From Marixanthotalea marina (GTDB lineage Bacteria > Bacteroidota > Bacteroidia > Flavobacteriales > Flavobacteriaceae): DNA of 64,000 bases. This document shows positions 45,035 to 53,942 of the stretch, in pieces (the first letter of the stretch is position 1; every line of letters starts with the position of its first letter). The DNA lies in NCBI GenBank assembly GCA_018883545.1, contig JAHLEH010000006.1:111172-175171 (forward strand). The letters run 5' to 3'. The notes under the pieces were generated by a model, which searched no databases, was not told the DNA's origin, and saw nothing but the letters and a program-made list of their open reading frames with translations. The position numbers and the translations under genes were made by a program.

Positions 45035-45712
45035 ATGAATACCGAAGAAAAATTAAAATTAAGAATTGACCAATTAATTGGATTAGCCGACAATGTATTA
45101 AGAACTGAAAGAAGCGGAAGTGGAACTTGGTCGACTTCATCTGTCGATAATGAACAGTTCAATGCCTTTAAAAATGCTTCTTTATCATTCATTTTGAATT
45201 TATATTCAAAAGACCATCCTTACTATGAAAATTTTTATAATGGTTGTCATAGAGCAACACCTTATGAAACAAAAACTGGAAGAGGAATTTTAGTATCTAT
45301 AAAAGATGAGATAGAACAAGGTTGGTTGAATTCATTGCGTGGTCTTGTATCAGCCGAAATTTTTACAGATTTCATCGAAATGGCTGAACACTTATTGTCA
45401 GAGGATTATAAAGATGCTTCTGCTGTAATGATAGGTAGTGTGTTAGAAGAACATTTAAGACAACTATGCTCAAAAAACGGAATTGATACATCAACAATTA
45501 AATCGGGCAAGTCAGTGCCTAAAAAAGCAGACCTTTTAAATGCGGAATTAGCAAAAGCAGATGTCTACAATAAACTCGACCAAAAGAATGTTACTGCTTG
45601 GTTAGATTTGAGAAACAAAGCTGCACACGGAAAATATGCTGAATACACAAAAGAACAAGTGGAATTAATGTTACAAAGTGTGCTTGATTTTATGACAAGG
45701 AACTCAATATAA
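45035..45712 (+). CDS. Abortive-infection-like/HEPN-like protein (cassette gene)
   Basis: The ATG at 45035 gives 225 residues; a longer TTG-started frame would begin at the cassette boundary and is less likely. The C-terminal domain (SAVMIGSVLEEHLRQLCSKNG, then WLDLRNKAAHGKYAEYT) resembles the helical HEPN/DUF4145 and abortive-infection C-terminal families, with Arg and His in RNKAAH. The N-terminal half has no recognised domain. A defence role is suggested by the family but not shown. The cassette 45017-45849 has complementary ends with one mismatch. Confidence 0.65.
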   Translation: MNTEEKLKLRIDQLIGLADNVLRTERSGSGTWSTSSVDNEQFNAFKNASLSFILNLYSKDHPYYENFYNGCHRATPYETKTGRGILVSIKDEIEQGWLNSLRGLVSAEIFTDFIEMAEHLLSEDYKDASAVMIGSVLEEHLRQLCSKNGIDTSTIKSGKSVPKKADLLNAELAKADVYNKLDQKNVTAWLDLRNKAAHGKYAEYTKEQVELMLQSVLDFMTRNSI

Positions 45713-45718
45713 AAAGTA

Positions 45719-45855
45719 CTATTGGCAACAACGTGTATAATTCATTGCTTCTGATTTTCCTTTCGGAAAATCCTCGCGCTGAATTATTGCCAGTTATTTT
45801 TTATTAAATTAGTTGCTAAACCAACGCAACGAAATCATACACAAAACCGTTGCCA
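45719..45855 (+). repeat. attC-like site 10
   Basis: The left box is ATTGGCAAC and the arm GTGTATAATTCATTGC pairs with GCAACGAAATCATACAC. The apical hairpin is GGAAAATCC-like. The junction is at 45849/45850. The arm sequence differs from the neighbouring sites yet keeps pairing. Confidence 0.85.
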
Positions 45856-45877
45856 ATAATTTGAAAAAAAATCATCG

Positions 45878-46780
45878 ATGAGCGAATTAAATCAAAAAGA
45901 ATTAGAAGTTTTTACTTCAAAAGCAAGAGCTGATAAAGCAATCAACTCATTGAAAGGAATATTACTTGGAATAAATTTAGACGAACAAGTAAACGAAAAG
46001 GAAATCAACGAACTCAAAAAATGGGCTGAAAATCATCGGAGTTTAATAAATCGAAATCCTTTTAAGGAATTTATGACAATTATTGACGAAACGGTTTCAA
46101 ACAATATTCCTGCAACAGAAACTATAGAAGACCTTTTTTGGCTTTGTCAGAAATATGAAAATGACAACTATTATTATAATGCTGTAACAACTGACTTACA
46201 AACTCTACAAGGAATTTGTCACGGAATTTTAGCAGACGGAATAATAAATGAAAAAGAAGTTCGTGACCTTGAAAAATGGCTTGAGCAAAACACACATTTA
46301 AGCACTTACTATCCATATGACGAAATTAGGAGCTTAATGCTTTCAATCGTTTCAGACGGAATAATTGAGGAAGAAGAAATTTTAATTTTAAAAGCATATT
46401 TAAATCAATTTGTAAATATCGAAAACAAGGAAATTGCGAAACAAATTGACCAAGAAACTGCTGACATAAACATTTCAGGTCATTGCACAAGCGACCCAAA
46501 CATTGAATTTGACGGAAAAACTTTCTGTGTAACTGGAGTTTTAAAAAGTGGAAATCGTTCTGAATTAGAAAATCTGATTTCTGACTTGGGCGGAATACCA
46601 ACTAAAACGGTTACTAAAAAAACTGACTATTTAATTGTTGGAGATAATGGAAATCCAGCTTGGGCATTTGCTTGTTACGGACGAAAAGTGGAAAAAGCAT
46701 TGGAAATGAGAAAAAGCGGACATCAAATTTGTTTAGTCCACGAATTTGACTTTATGGACGCAGTAGAAGATTTAAAATAA
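45878..46780 (+). CDS. TerB-like plus BRCT-domain protein (cassette gene)
   Basis: This 300-residue protein has two or three helical repeats typical of TerB-like acidic domains (GINLDEQVNEKEINELKKW, GILADGIINEKEVRDLEKW, VSDGIIEEEEILILKAYL) up to about residue 190. A C-terminal BRCT domain (FCVTGVLKSGNRSELENLI, then KKTDYLIVG) like that of NAD-dependent DNA ligase follows. BRCT domains bind phosphopeptides or DNA ends, so a DNA-damage or nuclease-associated role is plausible. No catalytic domain is present. The cassette spans 45850-46914. Confidence 0.8.
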   Translation: MSELNQKELEVFTSKARADKAINSLKGILLGINLDEQVNEKEINELKKWAENHRSLINRNPFKEFMTIIDETVSNNIPATETIEDLFWLCQKYENDNYYYNAVTTDLQTLQGICHGILADGIINEKEVRDLEKWLEQNTHLSTYYPYDEIRSLMLSIVSDGIIEEEEILILKAYLNQFVNIENKEIAKQIDQETADINISGHCTSDPNIEFDGKTFCVTGVLKSGNRSELENLISDLGGIPTKTVTKKTDYLIVGDNGNPAWAFACYGRKVEKALEMRKSGHQICLVHEFDFMDAVEDLK

Positions 46781-46787
46781 AAAAACT

Positions 46788-46920
46788 ATTGGCAACAATG
46801 GCTATAAGTAATTGCTTGTTCTCGCCTACTTCTGAAAATCCTCGCGGATTTTCAGTTTGGTGTGTACTTGTAAAGTTAAGTGCTAAACCACGCAACTACT
46901 CATAGCCGAGACCGTTGGGC
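46788..46920 (+). repeat. attC-like site 11
   Basis: The left box is ATTGGCAAC, with the same arms and apex as the sites at 22531 and 44889. The junction is at 46914/46915, where the Wadjet-like cassette begins. Confidence 0.88.
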
Positions 46921-46943
46921 AACATACAAAAAGTCCATCGCAC

Positions 46944-47017
46944 AAACAGCACATTTGGTTTTTTCCGACACAAAAGCCAACGCTGAAAAACCAAAAGAGC
47001 TGTTTTTTGTCAACGCT
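46944..47017 (+). repeat. Second-family palindrome, upstream of the Wadjet-like genes
   Basis: AAACAGC, ACATTT and GGTTTTT on the left pair with AAAAACC, AAAAGAG and GCTGTTT on the right, ending TTGTCAACGCT. It shares the ACATTT / AAAAGAG / CAACGCT layout with elements at 53346, 53611 and 59268. Confidence 0.65.
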
Positions 47018-47034
47018 CGAAATGAAATAGAAAA

Positions 47035-48246
47035 ATGAATACATTCAATGACATAAAAGAATTGGTTTTTGCTCTAAATAGAGAGTCAAAACTGATTTCT
47101 GAAATGTTTAGTAAAAGAAAATCTATTGACTATAAATTCAGTGATGCATTAGAATTAGTTGACTATGATGAAAACCGCATTGATTTCCTAGTACAAAGAT
47201 CAGTAATAAGAGTAAATGGCGATACTTTAGAACTTGATGACTTGTTTTTAGAATTTTTTGAACAAGTTTTAGATGTAAATGAGGAAATTAACCTATCATA
47301 TATTGACGAAAACATTAGAAACATAAAGGAAAACATTGATTATTTCTTAAATGAGAATAATGAAAATAGAAAATATGGTTATCTAAGATTCATTAAAAAA
47401 ACATTCAAAAAAATTGGGCTCATCACATTAAGAAGTGTTGTTGATTTAAGGCGAAATATAGACAACACATTTAAAAACGAATCGAATTACAAAAACAAAC
47501 AATTAAAGTTAGAAAACCTTGATGAAAAACGAACAGTTATCAAAAACTTGATAACACAAACATTAAAGATTATAAACGAAGATGAAGTCACCTTTTTTAA
47601 TAGAGCTTTAGATGAAGAGTTAAATAGAATTATTATTGACCTTAAACATCAACTCGGAGAATGTTCGCACAATTTAATTGAGATAGAAAAACAAATAATT
47701 GATTATCTGAATCAAATAAAAATTCACGGAAAATTTTTAGAAAAATTAAGAAAATTAAAATACCTAAAAGACCATTTCTTAATTGAGGCAGAAACCGATA
47801 TCAAACAAATCATTTCAAACAAAAACCCTGTAATTTTTGAGCCAAGAGTCAGTGAACCTTTAAATCTGTCCTTAGATTTTTTAAGAGAAGATGAAAAAGC
47901 TTTTGAGGCAATAAAAAGAATTGCGAAAAATCATAACGACCGAAAAGTATTTAGGGCAGAATTGGCAGATAGCATTTCAGATGAATTTCTCGAAAACAGT
48001 ATTGAAGAAGAAATAATGATAAACTACGAGGAAATCAAAAATAGTTTTCTTGCAACTAGTGATAACCTATTCAATTTTATTTTAAGTTATGACTTTTCAA
48101 AAACTGTTGAGTTTAATGAACGGGTTACTATCTTCTGCCACGTTATTTCACTTTATGAGCAAGACTTAGACATAAAAAACAACTTTCAAACATCCAATGG
48201 TATAGAATATGCTATTGTAACAGCAAGACAAATCTATGGTAACTAA
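47035..48246 (+). CDS. Wadjet-like JetA/MksF kleisin-type subunit
   Basis: This 403-residue, mostly helical protein is coded first in a four-gene SMC system. Its N-terminal winged-helix-like start and long central helices agree with MksF/JetA (DUF3375-like) subunits that bridge the two SMC heads, although no single diagnostic motif stands out. Length is a little below typical JetA. It overlaps the next gene by 11 bp. The assignment rests mainly on gene order with JetB, JetC and JetD-like genes. The complex would compact and cut plasmid DNA. Confidence 0.75.
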   Translation: MNTFNDIKELVFALNRESKLISEMFSKRKSIDYKFSDALELVDYDENRIDFLVQRSVIRVNGDTLELDDLFLEFFEQVLDVNEEINLSYIDENIRNIKENIDYFLNENNENRKYGYLRFIKKTFKKIGLITLRSVVDLRRNIDNTFKNESNYKNKQLKLENLDEKRTVIKNLITQTLKIINEDEVTFFNRALDEELNRIIIDLKHQLGECSHNLIEIEKQIIDYLNQIKIHGKFLEKLRKLKYLKDHFLIEAETDIKQIISNKNPVIFEPRVSEPLNLSLDFLREDEKAFEAIKRIAKNHNDRKVFRAELADSISDEFLENSIEEEIMINYEEIKNSFLATSDNLFNFILSYDFSKTVEFNERVTIFCHVISLYEQDLDIKNNFQTSNGIEYAIVTARQIYGN

Positions 48247-48808
48247 ATATACTTCAGATATATTTGATGTACTTCGCAGAGGACAATTTATCTGTTCAAA
48301 CAGTCCAGACGAACACATTCAAACTCTCTACAAAGTCTTAGAAGATGGCGATACTTTTGAGGATTTGTACGAGTATTTTTATCAAATCAATTACATTTTA
48401 GAACAAGGTAACGAATATTTTTACTTTTCTAGGAATGAAAAAAATGTAGATTTAGATAGAAAATTAGAAAAGGCATTTGGTTGGATTGATATGATAGATT
48501 TTTTCAAAACGTTTGACTCGTCTTTTGATGTTGGCTACAGGTTTTCGCCTTCTGATGTTGTTAATCAGTTAAAAAATAATGCGGATTTAAAGTCTAAGTT
48601 AGATAATTTTAAAAAACTTAGTGGCGATAAAAAGAACTATTCAGATAGAGTAAAAAAAATAATTGAAAAGTTAGAAAAAGACAACTTTATAACATTAGAA
48701 AACGAAATTACTGAATCCTATAAAGTACTTACTTCATTTAACTACCTTAAAGACATTATTTCAATTATAAATATTCCCGAAGAAATAGAAAATGAGATAC
48801 CTGAATAA
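48236..48808 (+). CDS. Wadjet-like JetB/MksE subunit
   Basis: This 190-residue protein has the winged-helix, KITE-like shape and size of MksE/JetB (DUF4194-like) subunits, which dimerise and bind the kleisin. It overlaps the genes on both sides by 11 and 17 bp, so the four proteins are made in coupled fashion. No catalytic motif is expected or seen. The call depends on position between the JetA-like and SMC-like genes. Confidence 0.75.
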   Translation: MVTKYTSDIFDVLRRGQFICSNSPDEHIQTLYKVLEDGDTFEDLYEYFYQINYILEQGNEYFYFSRNEKNVDLDRKLEKAFGWIDMIDFFKTFDSSFDVGYRFSPSDVVNQLKNNADLKSKLDNFKKLSGDKKNYSDRVKKIIEKLEKDNFITLENEITESYKVLTSFNYLKDIISIINIPEEIENEIPE

Positions 48809-51800
48809 AATAATCTTTATAAATAGTGCTTCGGTAAAATATGCTGAAATTGAATTGGATGGTAATGTTCATTTAATTGGCACACAAGGTGTAGGAAAAA
48901 GTACTTTGCTTCGTGCTATTTTATTTTTTTACAATGCGAACAAAACAAAACTTGGTATTCCAAGAGAAAAAAAGGGGTTTGATGATTACTATTTTGAATT
49001 TCAAAACTCATACATTATTTATGAAGTTTTAAAAGACGGTGTTCCATTTTGCGTGTTAGCTTATAAATCCAATGGCAAAGTAGCTTTTAGGTTTTTTAAT
49101 TCTGCATACAAAAGAGAGTTATTTATTGATGAAAATAATAGAGCTTTTGAAAGTTGGGACAAAATAAGAAGTGCGTTGGGTAGAGAAATACATTACAGCT
49201 CTTTGGTAACAAGTTATGAGGAATTTCGAAAGATAATTTATGGAGACAACAAAGGGCTAAAACCTGATTTTAGGAAATACGCAATAATTGAAAGTAAACA
49301 ATTTCAAAATATCCCAAGAACGATTCAGAATGTATTTCTGAACTCAAATTTAGAAGCTAAATTTATTAAAGACACCATCATAAATTCTTTAAATGAAGAT
49401 GAATTTATTATTGATATTGAGAATTATTCTAAAAACCACTTACGTGATTTTGAAACCCAAATCAACAATATTAAGATATGGTTTAAAGAAAATAAGAAAG
49501 GACAAATTATCATCAGGAAGCAAGCTGAGAAAGTTATTGATAAATACAGAGTACACAATTTAGTTAAACGTGAAAAGAAAGAACTTGCCATTGAATTGGG
49601 TTCAAGAATTCAATATATAGAAACAGAAAAACCAATGTTAGTTTCTAATTATTCCAGAGAAAACGAAGCATTAAGCAAACTGATTGACCAAAGAAATAAA
49701 TTAGAAGAAACCCAGAAAAAAAGAGAACAGAAAATAATTTCTGAAATTGATTATCTAAAAAAAGAACTCTCAAAAGCAAAGGATAAACTAGAGGAATACA
49801 ATAAATTAAACATTAATCAAATTATTCAAAAAGTGTCTCAAAAAGATGCTTTAACTAACAAGGTCAAAGCTTTAGAAGAAGAAAAACAACTTCTTACTTC
49901 AAAATTTTCTGAACTCAACCAAAAGTATGATGCGTTAATTACACAAGCTCAAAACCAAAACCAAAAATTCACGAATCAAAAGATCGCTGAAATCAATAAC
50001 CTCAATAGTGAGTTTAGTGATAATAAAACCAAAGTATTTAACAATTATCAAGAAATAATAAATCAAATTAATAAGGACAACAAAGCTGAAAAAGAAAAGG
50101 CTTTAAATAGTATAAAAACGATTTCTGATAAAGAAAACAATGTCAAGAACAAAAAATCGGAATTAAAACACCAAACTTTTTATAGTGATGAAATTCAGCA
50201 ATGCAAGGATGAAAAGAAAAAACTTGAGGAAGATATTTCAAATTCTAAAAGCACCATTTTAGATGCTAAAAACCAAATAACAACCACCAGAAAGGAATGG
50301 GAAATTGAGACGAAGGAAGTCGAAAGGAATTATCAAATAGCATTCGGCCAAGAAACTGAAAAAGCTCAAAAACTATCAGACAAAATACTTAACATAGAAA
50401 ACAAAATTAACCAAAGTAAATCATCACTTTATGGTTGGCTAAACGAAAATTTTCCAAATTGGGAAAACAGTATAGGAAAAGTTATAGATGAAGAAAATGT
50501 ACTTTTCAATACAGAATTAAGCCCAAAAATAACTGATGAAAAAACAACCTCATTTTTTGGAGTTGAACTTAATTTAAACTCATTAAACAATCGGATCAAG
50601 ACTGTAAAAGAATACGAACAAGAAATTTCTGATTATCAAGAACAGATTAAACAAGTCCAGAATAACATTAAGCAATTAAGTTCGGAAAAGGAGAATAATC
50701 TACAAAAACTTAAAACCAAATTTGGTAAAAAAATCAATGTTCTTAAAGATTCAATAGCTGAAAATGAATATATCGTTTCACAAAGCGAAGAAAAATTAAA
50801 GAAAAGCAAAGTTGAATTAGACGAATGGATTGAAAAAGCCAAACAAAAAAAAGAAACCCTATTGCAGCAATTAGAAAACGATTTAGAAGAATTGGCTGCT
50901 AAAAAATTGAATGCACAAAACAATCTTGACATTATTAAAAATGGAATAAAGAGGAAAATAACCTTAAAGGAAAACGAGAGAAATGCCGAGTTAAAAAACT
51001 TAGAAGAAGTAAAAAATGAAAAGGTTAATGTCTTAAATACTTCAATCTCAAAAAATAAAAAAGAAACAATCAAACGTATTCAAGAATTAAAGGACAAGCA
51101 AACGACAGAACTTGAAAACAAAGGTGCAGACACAAAAAGACTTTCTGTAATTGATGGCAATTTAGAAGAAATTGAAAAGAACTTAGTGTTTATTAAAAAC
51201 AACGAACGTATTGTAATTGAATATGAAAAAGATAAAAGAGAGTTGTTTGATAATGTACCAACTTTAAAAGCAAATAAAGTTAGTGAAGAAAAAAAGCAAG
51301 AAGTAATTACAGATGAGCATAAAGTTGAGATGAACAAAATGAACACTAAATGTTCCAAACAAGAAGATGCTGTAAAAACAATAAAATCTCAAATTGATGA
51401 ATTTGATAATGACTTGAAAGAGTTTGAAACTTTTAAATTGTCAGATGCTTTTGAAACGATTCAAAAATATTTATCAGATGAAACAAAAGAGTTGGAACAT
51501 ACTAAAACTGCCACCACAATTATTTCAGAAATAAATAGTAAACATTGGAAAGGAATAGAAATTTTTAAAGAGTTACAGCAAGCTACCAATGCTTTTACAG
51601 GAAATTTTGACGAACAAAATGTTTTTCATTTTAAAGTAAAATTAAATTCAGATAACGAATATTTAAACTTTGCGTCTGACCTAAAAGAATTCATCGAAGA
51701 AGACAAAATAACTGTATTTGAAGAAAGAGTTAACGAACGTTTTGCAAACATCATCCATTTAATAGGAAGAGAAACTACCGAACTTAACTCTAAGGAAGCC

Positions 51801-52490
51801 GAAATAGAAAAAATAATCAAAAAAATAAATGATGATTTTGTAACTAAGAATTTTGTTCAAGCCATAAAGGAAATGGAAATGCGAACGAAAGAGAGCTCAA
51901 ATCCAATAGTAAAACTGTTAGTCCGTATAAAAGAGTTTAATGATGAAAACAATTTAGAATTAGGCGAAACTAATCTATTTACATCTTCAGAGACAAGCTC
52001 AAAAAATCAAAAGGCAATAGACTTATTAAAAAAATTGATTGAAGAAATTGAGAAAACAAAAAGTTCCACGCTAACATTATCCGAATCTTTTGATTTACAA
52101 TTTAGAATAGTTGAAAATGATAATGATTCAGGTTGGGTTGAAAAACTTTCTAATGTAGGAAGTGAAGGGACTGATGTTTTGGTAAAAGCAATGATTAATA
52201 TTCTACTACTAAATGTGTTTAAAGAAAATGCTTCCAGAAACTTTAAAGACTTTAAATTACATTGTATGATGGATGAAATAGGAAGACTTCACCCCAATAA
52301 CGTAAAAGGAATTTTAAGGTTTGCAAACGAACGGAACATTTTATTGATTAATGGTTCGCCAACTAGTCAAAATGCGACTGATTATAAGTACACATACAAA
52401 TTAGCAAAAGAACAGTCTAAAACAGATGCAAAGAAATACATCACAAAAATCAACAGATTGGTAAAAGTAAACGCCAAAGTACTTAATTAA
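48792..52490 (+). CDS. Wadjet-like JetC/MksB SMC-family ATPase
   Basis: This 1232-residue protein has the Walker A motif GTQGVGKST at residues 30-38 and very long coiled-coil arms (roughly residues 230-1000, rich in Lys, Glu, Asn and Gln) interrupted by a small hinge-like part. The C-terminal head has a signature-like SNVGSEGTDVLVKAM and the Walker B region LHCMMDEIGRLHPNNV. It is the motor that extrudes DNA loops in Wadjet systems. It lies fourth-frame-coupled between MksE-like and TOPRIM genes, with a one-base overlap downstream. It is complete and appears active. Confidence 0.9.
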   Translation: MRYLNKIIFINSASVKYAEIELDGNVHLIGTQGVGKSTLLRAILFFYNANKTKLGIPREKKGFDDYYFEFQNSYIIYEVLKDGVPFCVLAYKSNGKVAFRFFNSAYKRELFIDENNRAFESWDKIRSALGREIHYSSLVTSYEEFRKIIYGDNKGLKPDFRKYAIIESKQFQNIPRTIQNVFLNSNLEAKFIKDTIINSLNEDEFIIDIENYSKNHLRDFETQINNIKIWFKENKKGQIIIRKQAEKVIDKYRVHNLVKREKKELAIELGSRIQYIETEKPMLVSNYSRENEALSKLIDQRNKLEETQKKREQKIISEIDYLKKELSKAKDKLEEYNKLNINQIIQKVSQKDALTNKVKALEEEKQLLTSKFSELNQKYDALITQAQNQNQKFTNQKIAEINNLNSEFSDNKTKVFNNYQEIINQINKDNKAEKEKALNSIKTISDKENNVKNKKSELKHQTFYSDEIQQCKDEKKKLEEDISNSKSTILDAKNQITTTRKEWEIETKEVERNYQIAFGQETEKAQKLSDKILNIENKINQSKSSLYGWLNENFPNWENSIGKVIDEENVLFNTELSPKITDEKTTSFFGVELNLNSLNNRIKTVKEYEQEISDYQEQIKQVQNNIKQLSSEKENNLQKLKTKFGKKINVLKDSIAENEYIVSQSEEKLKKSKVELDEWIEKAKQKKETLLQQLENDLEELAAKKLNAQNNLDIIKNGIKRKITLKENERNAELKNLEEVKNEKVNVLNTSISKNKKETIKRIQELKDKQTTELENKGADTKRLSVIDGNLEEIEKNLVFIKNNERIVIEYEKDKRELFDNVPTLKANKVSEEKKQEVITDEHKVEMNKMNTKCSKQEDAVKTIKSQIDEFDNDLKEFETFKLSDAFETIQKYLSDETKELEHTKTATTIISEINSKHWKGIEIFKELQQATNAFTGNFDEQNVFHFKVKLNSDNEYLNFASDLKEFIEEDKITVFEERVNERFANIIHLIGRETTELNSKEAEIEKIIKKINDDFVTKNFVQAIKEMEMRTKESSNPIVKLLVRIKEFNDENNLELGETNLFTSSETSSKNQKAIDLLKKLIEEIEKTKSSTLTLSESFDLQFRIVENDNDSGWVEKLSNVGSEGTDVLVKAMINILLLNVFKENASRNFKDFKLHCMMDEIGRLHPNNVKGILRFANERNILLINGSPTSQNATDYKYTYKLAKEQSKTDAKKYITKINRLVKVNAKVLN

Positions 52491-53347
52491 TGAAATTAAC
52501 TTTAAAAATAGCTAAAACATTAGTGCGATTTATCAATGGTGAATCTGTTCCCAATAGCAGTGTTAAAAGTCAAATTATAGAAGAATTAATTGCCGAAAAT
52601 ATTTTATTTAGGAAAGGAAAACACAAAAAGCATCTAGAACTCATAAATGAAGAAGGCTTACAAATGTACTTGGCAAACCAATTACAAATTAACAATCTAA
52701 ACGATTATATATCTGCTTTAGAAAATGAAGAATCTACTCGTGCGGAGTTTGTAAAAATTACAACTGATTCTAAACACTCAAAAGAGCGTACATTTAAAGG
52801 GTTTTTAGTTAATTGTTACACAACGATAAAAGCAGAATTAAACGAACAAGAAATAACCATCAATCCATCCTTAGGTAGTTTTATTTTTATCTATGACTAT
52901 GAAACATTTAAAATACCTAAAGGAATAACCGTTGTTGGAGTTGAAAATCCAAGAAACTTTAGACACATTCAAGAACAGAAATATTTATTTGAAGATATCA
53001 ATCCATTATTCATATCTCGTTATCCACAGAACCAAAATAAAGATTTTATCAAATGGATGAAGTCTATCCCAAATAATTACCTACATTTTGGAGACTTTGA
53101 TATAGCAGGAATTGGAATATATATAAATGAATATAAATGCTATTTAACAAATAAGGCTACGTTTTTTATTCCAGGAAATATTGAAATGGATATAAAGAAA
53201 AACGGCAATAGAAAACGATTTGACAACCAAAAAATAAACTTTGATATTAAAAAAACACAAGAGCCTTCAATCAAAAATTTAATAAATATAATTAACACAG
53301 AAAAGAAAGGACTTGACCAAGAGTATTATATAAATGCCAACGCATAA
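52490..53347 (+). CDS. Wadjet-like JetD TOPRIM nuclease subunit (short form)
   Basis: This 285-residue protein has an N-terminal helical part (1-110) and a C-terminal TOPRIM domain with the acidic residue Glu152 (GVENPRN) and the DxD pair Asp202/Asp204 (HFGDFDIAGIGIY). This is the layout of JetD and Spo11/topoisomerase VI-A-like nucleases. It is shorter than common JetD, so it may be a divergent branch. The start overlaps the SMC gene by one base. In Wadjet systems this subunit cleaves small circular DNA such as plasmids. Confidence 0.82.
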   Translation: MKLTLKIAKTLVRFINGESVPNSSVKSQIIEELIAENILFRKGKHKKHLELINEEGLQMYLANQLQINNLNDYISALENEESTRAEFVKITTDSKHSKERTFKGFLVNCYTTIKAELNEQEITINPSLGSFIFIYDYETFKIPKGITVVGVENPRNFRHIQEQKYLFEDINPLFISRYPQNQNKDFIKWMKSIPNNYLHFGDFDIAGIGIYINEYKCYLTNKATFFIPGNIEMDIKKNGNRKRFDNQKINFDIKKTQEPSIKNLINIINTEKKGLDQEYYINANA

Positions 53348-53423
53348 AGCCATACACATTTGCAATTCGCACCAGCCGACACTCAAGCCAAAAATTGCAA
53401 AAGAGTATGTCTTTGCCAACGCT
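53346..53423 (+). repeat. Second-family palindrome, downstream of the Wadjet-like genes
   Basis: AAAGCCATACACATTTGCAA pairs with TTGCAAAAGAGTATGTCTTT and ends GCCAACGCT. It starts at the jetD-like stop codon. A close copy lies after the OLD-like gene (59268-59347). Confidence 0.7.
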
Positions 53424-53447
53424 GACAGACGGAAGAAAAAAGTACGA

Positions 53448-53580
53448 TTGCCCAACAATGGCTATACGTAATGCGGGCTAAAGTTCTAATATGAAATTAA
53501 TTACATTAAACAAACAAATAGCTAAGCCGAAAGTGAAGAATCTTAAAATCCCGCACTACGCATAGCCTAGACCGTTGTAC
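53448..53580 (+). repeat. attC-like site 12
   Basis: The left box TTGCCCAAC is the exact complement of the Wadjet cassette start GTTGGGCAA. The arm GGCTATACGTAATGCGGG pairs with CCCGCACTACGCATAGCC. The junction is at 53574/53575, closing a 6.66-kb cassette. Confidence 0.88.
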
Positions 53581-53610
53581 GCAAGCTAAAAAAAGAGCCG
53601 ACCGCACGTT

Positions 53611-53672
53611 CAAGCACATTTAATTTTGCTCGTTCCTCACAAAATAAAAAGAGCTTTCACTTTCCCAACGCT
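53611..53672 (+). repeat. Second-family palindrome, upstream of the modification/OLD module
   Basis: CAAGC, ACATTT and AATTTTG on the left pair with CAAAATA, AAAAGAG and GCTTT on the right, ending TTCCCAACGCT. The layout is the same as at 46944. Confidence 0.6.
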
Positions 53673-53699
53673 CACCGACTGAATTTCATTAAAAGTTGA

Positions 53700-53707
53700 T
53701 ATATTTG
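53700..53707 (+). promoter_or_regulatory. Bacteroidota-type -7 box of the modification/OLD module
   Basis: TATATTTG matches TAnnTTTG. Transcription would begin about at 53714, so the start codon at 53726 rather than the one at 53714 is favoured. No clear -33 box was seen. Confidence 0.4.
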
Positions 53708-53725
53708 CATTAAATGCTAATTAAA

Positions 53726-53938
53726 ATGAATAAAAAGTCAATCAATAGACTGAAAGCAGTTTTAGCGGAACACGGAAAAACCAACAAATGGTTAGCGGAA
53801 AAGCTCGATAAAAACGAGACTACAATTTCAAGGTGGTGTACAAATGAAGTTCAGCCTTCGTTGGAAACACTTCTGACAATTAGCGAATTGTTACAAATCG
53901 ACTTAAAAGAGTTAATCGTATCAACTCAAAAAGATTAA
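53726..53938 (+). CDS. XRE-type HTH regulator of the cassette-borne modification system
   Basis: From the ATG at 53726 the gene codes about 70 residues (a start at 53714 would add four). The protein is a Cro/C1-type HTH (KTNKWLAEKLDKNETTISRWCTNEVQPSLETLLTISELLQIDLKELI), similar in type to the regulator of the type I operon at 35767. It lies 4 bp before the methylase gene and probably controls its timing. Confidence 0.88.
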   Translation: MNKKSINRLKAVLAEHGKTNKWLAEKLDKNETTISRWCTNEVQPSLETLLTISELLQIDLKELIVSTQKD

Positions 53939-53942
53939 GCAG

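Noticed and set aside
46915..53574. The four-gene SMC unit as housekeeping MukBEF
   Set aside because: MukBEF has three genes and no TOPRIM subunit. The presence of a JetD-like nuclease gene and the cassette location favour a Wadjet-like system.
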